Assembly (NCBI RefSeq): GCF_027744825.2
Contig: NC_071334.1
Span: 61,815,937-61,879,936 of the forward strand
DNA length: 64,000 nucleotides
From: Synchiropus splendidus
Taxonomy: Eukaryota; Chordata; Actinopteri; Syngnathiformes; Callionymidae
Direction of reading: 5' to 3'
The position numbers and the translations under genes are program-made. The first letter of the stretch is position 1; every line of letters starts with the position of its first letter. Positions 56,603 to 64,000 of the stretch are shown in pieces. Below the pieces are notes generated by a model. The model had not been told where the DNA came from, ran no database searches, and saw nothing but the letters and a program-made list of their open reading frames with translations.

Positions 56603-58426
56603 TCATTGGCTGATCTGCTTTGCCATGTCAAACACCACTACTGAGTTCAGCTGTGAGATGGTGGCGATCCTCAACTGCCTGGAAGAAGAGTATTTTGCTT
56701 TGACAGCCTGGAAAGAGTGAGAAGGTTAGAGAGTGAAATTAAAAGGAGCAGGCTGTGGATCTTTCGCTACGAACCATGTGCTTAGTTAGTCCCTTGTTCA
56801 CCTTCACAACATTCTTAGCAATGTGTGCCATGACTGGAGTCAAGCTCTCTGCTGTGTAGCCCATGTAGTGAGTCAGAGTGGCATCCTAGAGGAGAAAGGT
56901 CTTTAGTATCAAGCTCCATGTGAAGCCCATTGCTGCAGAGTTATGTTGCTCACCCACTCCCCTGCATCCGTGATCTTCAGAGTCAGGGCAAGTGCAGCAC
57001 TGGCCACCATAGAAGGTGGGAAGTGCACCATGTCGTAGTCAACCATGGTGAGCTCCAGCAGGTATTTGGCCAGGGTGTGCTGCTCGGCAGTGACCTGAGC
57101 AGAACCATGAGTCAAAAAAGTTCCAAATTCAATGACTCCAAACAAACCTCGCAGATCTTTGAGGCCCTTCTGAGGAACTGAAGAGGGAGGGGACGGCCCA
57201 GCTGGAACCGCAAGACCCGGAGGAAGGTCATCTCAGTCTCCCTGATCTGAGCGGTTGTGTACGCCGAATCAGTCACATGAGCAAAGTCACCGATCTCTGG
57301 GGGATAAATCTCTTCATATTTCGACGCAAGGAACATGGCTGTCACACCGACCAGCTGCAGGTGCTTCTTTGAGACTGGGTGTTCCTGGTCAGCATGACAA
57401 ATGTACATTCATGATTGAAACTAAACATTTATTAATTTCAAAATCCAGGTATGCTTTTGCTAACCTGAAGGAAGCGATCAATGAGTCCCACAGCCATGTA
57501 CATGGTCTCCTGCAGCAGACGGAACTTCATGCTTACTTGCACCAGCCAGTCAATGAGAATGGCGCGCATGGTCCCAGTCACCTCCTGACCTTTCAGATAA
57601 TCTGGTCGAACGCTCTGCTCTTCCTGTGAGCAAAATTTATCATGCAACCAGAAGTTAAATCTTTCATGAACATATCCACCGACCTCCAGCTGGCGCATGT
57701 ACTTGTAGATATCCTTCACATATTCACTGCAGAGCATAGTATTGTCATAATCATCTGCATCCACGTCTCTGATGGCAGTATTGAGCAGGACATCGGAAAA
57801 AGCTTGACACAGCTCAACTGGCTCACTCTCTGAAGTCTCCATTGGTGTTGGGGAGGATGGCATTGGAGCAACCTGCTTTAACAGGAGGAATGAGGTGACA
57901 GAAGATTGAGCCAGTTCTCTGCTCGATGCCACTTTATATTACCTGAGCCACCGGCACAGACCGAATAGGTTTGGGCAGACCACCAGCTTTGTTTGGGCCA
58001 TTTGCCTTTTTCCCTCCTCCCCTTTTGGAATCCTGGAGAGAAATGTATCAAGTGAACATCAGTGATTTGTTAGCCCAGTCTCCAAATTTGGTATTGAAAT
58101 TAAACATTTCATGCAGGAAGTAGTATTGTAGCATTTCACCATAAAGCTTTATCATGACTACCTTTCTCTGCATATCTTTGCTCACACCAACATTTCCAAT
58201 TTCTCCCAAGACGGCCCGAGACTTGATTGTCGGTCCAGCCACAGAGCAAGTCTTGCCAGCAAATTCAGACATAGCCATGCGGCTCTGAGCAGACACACAA
58301 AAAAAAAGAAAATTAGCTCCATACAGGAAATAGATTTCAAAGCCACAGATGATGTTTGATCAATATTGTCAGTCACAATGCATCAGACAGAGGGTAAGCA
58401 CTTACTCTTGTGATACGCAGGGCCAT
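56603..58426 (-). CDS. ccnb1: Cyclin B1, tandem copy C, 9 exons
   Basis: Exons: 58406-58426, 58162-58284, 57943-58032, 57684-57872, 57465-57623, 57148-57384, 56954-57094, 56775-56885, 56603-56707; GT-AG, all phase 0, 391 residues. It starts MALRITR, the form closest to cyclin B1 of other vertebrates. The destruction box RAVLGEIGN is at residues 30-38. Exon 3 is 30 codons (35 in A and B) and encodes a Lys/Gly-rich linker ([17 protein letters not shown]) unlike the [17 protein letters not shown] linker of A and B. Cyclin-box changes include GTMRAIL (GNMRAIL in A and B) and [11 protein letters not shown] ([11 protein letters not shown]). It lies head-to-head with zfand5. It is intact and may be the ancestral copy, judging by its N terminus; that is an inference. 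Confidence 0.93.
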
Positions 58427-58502
58427 GATGTTATACTTGTACAGCAACACAGGCGCAGAAGGAAGTCACCAAAGGCAGTGTGACTGTAGCTGGGTGCTTT
58501 GG

Positions 58503-58544
58503 TTTAAATATGTTTCCCCCCTCACACTGGAGCAAGCAGATTGG
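58503..58544 (-). promoter_or_regulatory. Cell-cycle promoter module of ccnb1 copy C
   Basis: TTTAAA (58503-58508), starting 77 bases above the ATG, and CCAAT (58540-58544, minus strand), with 37 rather than 26 bases between their starts. Same order as in the other two copies. Confidence 0.55.
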
Positions 58545-59097
58545 CTCATGCTCCTAATAGGTCAAGCACACCTGCTTTGTGTTTTCTAATTAGTTCAACT
58601 TAATTAATACATCCACTTTTGGTCTCGCTCTCTTTTTATTTTTATTTTTTTTTAACTTTTACACTAACTTTACTCCCCAAATACCTTGCCCCTTCACTTT
58701 GTTTGGCACATGTAACTTTCAATAAAGTAAACCATTACAATTGGCAAGCAAAAACTGAAATGGCACAAATACTGTATTTTCATCCATATTATCACAGCTT
58801 TTGTTAAAATGTGCTCGTTTTTAAATAGGGATATATTTAGTTTCAATGTGAACTAGTTTGACGTTTGTTTAAATTGGTAGCAAATAAGTACGCTGTCACT
58901 CTACTAACTATATAATTATACTACTACGAAATATAATTACCATAAACAAAATACAAATGGTCTTATATCTGAAACATTTTTTTTTACATTTCGCCGTATG
59001 TCGGTGTTTTTTCTATAATGTACAGATGGGGGCGCTATACAAACAAACCAGTATTGCAACAACAAGACGAAGAAGAGACGTGGCTTACGGATCCTGG

Positions 59098-59167
59098 TGA
59101 CGTCACCGGATGGACTAACGCAAACACGTTGAACAAAACAGATGCAATCACAAATGAGATGACGTCA
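59098..59167 (+). promoter_or_regulatory. Two perfect cAMP response elements upstream of or in zfand5 exon 1
   Basis: TGACGTCA occurs at 59098-59105 and again at 59160-59167. Both lie between the cyclin B1 copy C promoter and the zfand5 donor at 59327, so they could serve zfand5 or both divergent genes. CREB/ATF binding is inferred from the consensus only. Confidence 0.65.
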
Positions 59168-59239
59168 ACAAAATTAGTCGAGCCACATTTGGGGAAGAAC
59201 GATAAAAGATCGACGTCGGCGACTAACCTAGACGGCCCT

Positions 59240-59326
59240 AGTTCTTTTTAATTTCGTTTTCAAAACAGGGAAAAATACTGTCAGCCCCCCCAACAAGTCT
59301 GTCTACGAACCTTTATCCGCCTCAAG
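59240..59326 (+). other. zfand5: Noncoding first exon of zfand5 (3' part)
   Basis: A good donor (CTCAAG|GTAAGG) at 59327 follows a CpG-containing stretch. The next acceptor at 60375 leads straight into the coding exon, so a 5' untranslated exon ending at 59326 is likely. Its 5' end cannot be located from sequence alone. Confidence 0.5.
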
Positions 59327-60375
59327 GTAAGGTTTCTCAGCCGAATGTTTTTATTTTAATCAAAAGTCACAAAGGCGTCGACTTTAAGAGTTCGTCTTCA
59401 CTGTTTGTCTTCATACTTGTTCGGAAAACTTGTTCGTCGAGCCTTATTCAGTAATCGTAAATTGATTTACACATGCGATGACCGCAGTTAAACCTTTGGA
59501 TTAACACGTTATTTTTTTAGCCTAAATAATTTCCAATCCTCTTTTCAACACAAGTCGGTTGTCTCAAACGGTTGTTTTAAAATATGAGTGATTTGGGAGT
59601 CCAGTCATAGAACAACGGCCTTGGCTAGTTTTCCCTTTAAAGCTACTTGTTAGCATCTGCTGCAATGTAGCCACGAGTAGCTGGTGTTGGCTCTAATACG
59701 GACAAGTTAAAGTGTTGTTACTAACTTCGTGTGTGACGTGTGTTGTTTTCTCCATATAGATTGTTAGTTCACCATCGATGTTAACGATTATTTAAAAAAT
59801 GTACCTTTATTGGCTACCTTAGCTTGCTAGCATGACTCAGTAAATTTCTCGAATGTGGCCCAGTGCTTATCTTTGAACCGCCCCAAGGCGGTTTTAAGTC
59901 TGTGTATTATGTCGGAGAATGTATTTAGCATTTAGTTTACAAGCGTAAACGTATGTACAACGTCCTTCCCAAAATGTTACAACATTTAGAACAACGGTCA
60001 TGTGTGCGCTTGGCCTTTGTCTCGTAAACAAACAGGCTTGACTTTGTCCGTAGCTCTTTATGTTAAGTACAGTACCCCAGGAGACGCGTAGCAAATTGTA
60101 GTAAAAATATCTTTATTCCCCCATTTGCGTTCAATACTGCGTGTTAAATATCAGTTATACAAAATATACATTCGCAAGCGTTAATTACAAATGCATCCGA
60201 TTCACACTCCACTATACAGCAATGCTGGTTTTATCAATACATTTTTACAAGAATTTAATGTGCAGGTGAAGTTGTAAATAGTTAAGTGGATATTAAAATG
60301 TGTCGACAATGACTTGATATTCAAATTCATGTGTCCAAAAACGTATATTGTACTTTTTTATTTCCCTCTCTCCAG
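59327..60375 (+). other. First intron of zfand5
   Basis: About 1 kb with no other feature recognised. Confidence 0.45.
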
Positions 60376-60403
60376 GTCACTTTCGCATCCAGCAGCCAAA
60401 ACG

Positions 60404-62449
60404 ATGGCCCAAGAGACCAACCAAAGTCCGGTTCCTGTTCTTTGTACCACTGGCTGTGGTTTCTACGGTAACCCAAGAACAAATGGCATGTGCTCTGTTT
60501 GCCACAAGGAGCACTTGTCCAGACAGAACAATGGAGGAATTAATTCCATGGCCCCCATTGGTAAGACTTGTTTTGTCTTGCATGTTAAACTCATCATGCC
60601 CCCCCTCACTGTCTTGATGTTTACCTGCCGATCTTCTTCACTTTTAGGCAGCAGCGGTGGCTCTGCTGTTGAAGTGTCTGCCATTCAGCGGTTGGAGGCT
60701 TCCTTGAACAACGCTGCTGCTGCTGCAGTGGCTGCTGCCGAGGAAGCAGCAGACGCTGCGACATCTGTAGAAGCTGCTGCCATTGAAAGCTTCAGGTATT
60801 GCCGATGTGATGAGTGAATTTAGGCATGTGTTTTAGTTCGCCACCCATGCCAACCAGACAACTATTGTCAACTAGTAACTCAAACTGATAAAGCATTTCT
60901 ATTGTGTGTCATCAGTTATGGACCAGGTGTGGCCCATGAAACTGTTTATTATAGAGCTAACTGATGAAATGCATGAAAATCTTATCGACCCTGATGAAAC
61001 TACTTAATAAAAGCCCAGAATTGACAAGCTTTGAAAAGTCAGTGTTTCATGTTGTGGCAGTCACCCATCTCTTGCTTTTATCCTCACCGTGACGAGGTTT
61101 TTCCCAACTTTGCTTCCATTTGTTCCAACAGTGGAGTGTCTGTCACACATCAGATGACTGAGCTGAGTTTGTCTTGCGAGGAGAAGGCTGCATCAGGGAG
61201 CAACGTGGAGTTGACAGACCCAGGTATTTATTCATACTGTTTTCATGAAGTACATGCTGTTAGTTGACGATTGAAGCATAAATGTGTATTGAGCAGTGGC
61301 TGTGTCTCCGGGACAATTGTGATCAAAACCATGAAAGCATGGCAACATTTTGAGCAATTTAAAATCATATATAAAGTTTCAGAACATTATTTAGCACTAT
61401 AACATTGTTTCCATTTATTTTCCTTTTTACAACATCAGGAATATTGTTGTCTTCATGCTTCTGCGCACGTTGTATGTCGACTTGTCGACTAACCATTAAG
61501 GTGGTCATTGACTTGTCACCTATCAAAATAGTGGCTGGTTAGCAGTTCATTGTTTTGTGGTTTTAAACAAAAATGCACGATTTTCTAAACCGGATTTCTT
61601 CTTGATAGGTCATTATCTCTCTGTCTCATTCCTGTTATGACATTAATGATTACCACACCATTACAAATAGGATGTTGATGATGTATCTCACCCAAACATT
61701 GATATTCTATTTATACTTGGTGTTGGAGCAGAGATGCAACAGAAATATTAAATTCCTTTGTTTTTTTTGTATTTTCAGTGATGAGTCAGCCTACAACGTC
61801 CACATCTGGTAGTCAACAGCCTCCTGCTCCTGAACCCCTCAAACCCAAAAAGAATCGCTGTAATATGTGCCGCAAAAAAGTTGGACTCACAGGTAAGTGA
61901 AGTTGCTTCAGATATCACATATACAGCACTGTCACTGTCGTCCATTCTTGCTGCATGAAGGAGCATTGCCCTGCCCACTGCTACCAGGCTGCACAATGCT
62001 CATTTTTTCTAGCGTTATTCTATTTTTTAAATCTATTTTATTTATTTATAGTTATTTTTTAATGTCCATTTTATAGTGCTGATTTATGTTAAACTGTGCG
62101 GTATGTTGCTGTTTTATGTACTGTCAGTTTTGTAAATCGTTCATGTTTAGTGTGTAATTTGTTTTTAGTATTTGCTGCTGTGACATGTCAAATTTCCCCA
62201 GGAAGGATTAATCACGTCGTCATATCATCTTTTATCATATCGTGTCGCTCTGTTGTTACCACTTGGTCTGTTTCCCTAACATAATTACTGTTCCCCACAG
62301 GTTTCGACTGCCGCTGCGGCAATATTTTCTGTGGAATCCACCGTTACTCAGACAAGCACAATTGTCCCTATGACTACAAAGCTGAAGCTGCAGCCAAAAT
62401 TCGCAAGGAAAACCCTGTTGTTATGGCTGAGAAGATCCAGAGAATATGA
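60404..62449 (+). CDS. zfand5: AN1-type zinc finger protein 5 (A20/AN1 ubiquitin-binding protein), 5 coding exons
   Basis: ZFAND5 binds ubiquitin through its A20 finger and promotes proteasomal degradation; it is induced in atrophying muscle of mammals. Coding exons: 60404-60560, 60648-60795, 61132-61223, 61779-61892, 62301-62449; 219 residues, against 213 in human. The A20 finger uses C14, C18, C30 and C33 ([21 protein letters not shown]). An Ala-rich linker is at 75-97, MTELSLS matches the conserved mid-region, and the AN1 finger uses C160, C163, C174, C176, C181, H184, H190 and C192. The C terminus [13 protein letters not shown] and the [18 protein letters not shown] stretch favour ZFAND5 over ZFAND6. 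The start follows 28 bases of 5' leader in the same exon. Which teleost duplicate (a or b) this is cannot be settled here. Confidence 0.94.
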
Positions 62450-63075
62450 AGAGAAGATGGTCTGCCTGAATCCATGGACTGATTGGTTTCTCAACAAGTG
62501 GACTTGAGCGCAACTGTTGCCCCGAAAGGACCTGCTGTTGCTTCACACTCGAAGTGCACGAACGTTTGTATTCTTATCTGTGAGTTAGAAACCTTTGGGA
62601 GTTGTGTTGATTCCAGTGTGCATGTGATGTGTGTGTGTGCGCGCGTGTGTGTGTTAGAGAGGAGGCTGCTGCAGGTTGTGGGCTACGTTGATGAAGGTGT
62701 GAAGTATTTTCGTGTGTTTGGACTCTTCAGACTGTTACTGCTGTTGGCCAACAGGCGTCGTTGATGTTGTGCTTGCTCTCTGCTGGCTTGAGTAGCAAAG
62801 TAGATAACTTGTTTCCCTTGTTTGGCCTTTGTCGGGTGAGTTTGGCCTGACCGATGTCAGCCCACTTAACTACCGTGAATGATAACTGCTTCCCTGGAAC
62901 CCAGTCTGTACCTGCCTGTGAGTCACGTTTCTGCTGAAAGGACAATAGTGGATGCGGGATCTTCTGAATCGATCAATCCCTCCTGTGTTTTGTGCAGCAA
63001 CAATAATAACTGTTTGGATCTGGATATTAAAAGTTCATATCATTGATACTTGTCGATTGTTTTTCATTAAACTGA
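62450..63075 (+). terminator. zfand5: zfand5 3' UTR
   Basis: Untranslated sequence with a TG-rich run near 62628-62653. ATTAAA-type signals occur near 63026 and 63066, and AATAAA at 63842-63847, so alternative ends are possible. Confidence 0.5.
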
Positions 63076-63299
63076 TTTCATTTTTTCTGTTTGAAAGACA
63101 GGTAGCTCCACTGATCTTACTGATCATTTTCCATTAGTTTTAACAGTGTGCTTGCAATGTCACATGGTGTGATGCGAAGAATGTTAGAGAGAAGTAGTCA
63201 CAATTATTCATCATTTTTCATTACTTTGTGGGGCTGCTTGAGCTGTATACATTTGGGTTATTTCCCCCTTTAGTTATGCAAGTTTGTACGACTTTTTTT

Positions 63300-63830
63300 C
63301 TACATCTGCTATGTGTGTCCACAAGGATAGAAATACAAACGTGTGTGTGCGTGCGTCTACTTTGCGGGGACCAATTCTTGACAAAACATGAAGATGAAAA
63401 TTTCAAAACAAGTGGGTCATGACATTAGGTTTACGTTTGGTTCAAAGTCCTGGTTAAGTTTAGTCATTTGTTTTGGATGGTTGGGTTTAGGGTGAGAGGT
63501 TGGGGAAAGCATTATGGCAATGAGACCTCACAATGTCCCCACAGGGACTTATACTCGTATCTTTGTGAGAACCTTTATGAGGTTTTTAATCAACAGAGTA
63601 GAGTGAGGACATTTTTGCCGGTCATCACTTTGTCAAGCCTCTTTTTGAGGGTTAAAACTGCAAAATAGCTGGGATGTTATAACTGGATCTTACTTTGTCA
63701 AAGAGTAAAGGTTACGTTTAGCCAGTTGTTTTAGATGGTTAGATTTCCTGGGGAGAGGGTGGCGCAAGTATTATGTCATTGATGGTGCTCATTAAGATAG
63801 GAAGACGAACGTGTGTTGTGTGAAACCCTC
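63300..63830. repeat. Degenerate interspersed fish repeat with GGGGACC / GTCCCCAC motifs
   Basis: GTCCACAAGGATAGAAATAC, GCGGGGACCAATT, GGTTGGGTTTAGGGTGAGAG and AATGTCCCCACAGGGAC occur in the order typical of a repeat scattered through fish genomes. A second, weaker unit (GTTAGATTT, CTCATTAAGATAGGAAGAC) follows after 63.7 kb. Family name unknown to me. Confidence 0.45.
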
Positions 63831-64000
63831 CAATAATGCAGAATAAATTGTATGATGTAAATAAAAAAAATGTTCACAAACCTTCAGATGCGTCATTTAG
63901 CAGTCAACAACACAATGACCAAAACAGCATATTTCACACACCCAGCTGTCTTCTTATGAACATCACTTTGAACAAGTATCATTTGAAAACTGTACTTGAA

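Noticed and set aside
59018..59251. 77-codon plus-strand frame upstream of zfand5
   Set aside because: Overlaps the CRE-containing promoter/5' leader, and no protein motif was seen; at most an upstream frame.

Overview
The window looks like teleost (ray-finned fish) nuclear DNA. It has short GT-AG introns, fish-type non-LTR retrotransposon debris, many (AT)n/(CT)n/(AC)n microsatellites, and a pro-melanin-concentrating hormone gene whose 17-residue hormone has the fish form. No bacterial or organellar genes were seen.

Layout: (1) about 388-19503, plus strand: the 3' two thirds of npr2 (natriuretic peptide receptor 2 / guanylate cyclase B), 14 coding exons from the kinase-homology domain to the stop codon; the extracellular and membrane exons lie upstream of the window. 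(2) about 23212-27273, minus strand: a short spag8-like gene (ciliary/sperm microtubule protein), tail-to-tail with npr2. The NPR2-SPAG8 convergent pair is also known in mammals. Two alternative first exons are visible, and the upstream one sits below a perfect RFX X-box. (3) 30805-31194, plus: pmch, intronless, with a TATA box. (4) about 31.3-46.7 kb: a gene-poor stretch with LINE remnants and simple repeats. (5) 46840-58426, minus: three complete tandem copies of cyclin B1 (ccnb1), here called A, B and C, each with nine exons in the same phases and each with its own CCAAT/TTTAAA promoter module. (6) 60404-62449, plus: zfand5 (A20/AN1 zinc-finger protein), head-to-head with cyclin copy C, with a noncoding first exon and two perfect cAMP response elements upstream.

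The most notable observation is the cyclin B1 array. All three copies appear intact (398, 398 and 391 residues). The middle copy is a mosaic: its exons and introns from exon 2 to intron 6 are near-identical to copy A, while intron 7 through the 3' flank matches copy C, with the switch inside exon 7. This points to recent unequal exchange or gene conversion. The genes do not form a single pathway. npr2 makes cGMP and is a known regulator of oocyte meiotic arrest, while cyclin B1 drives the G2/M transition, but a functional link between these neighbours is only speculation. Exon boundaries were worked out by hand from splice signals, reading phase and family knowledge; no alignment or database search was run.
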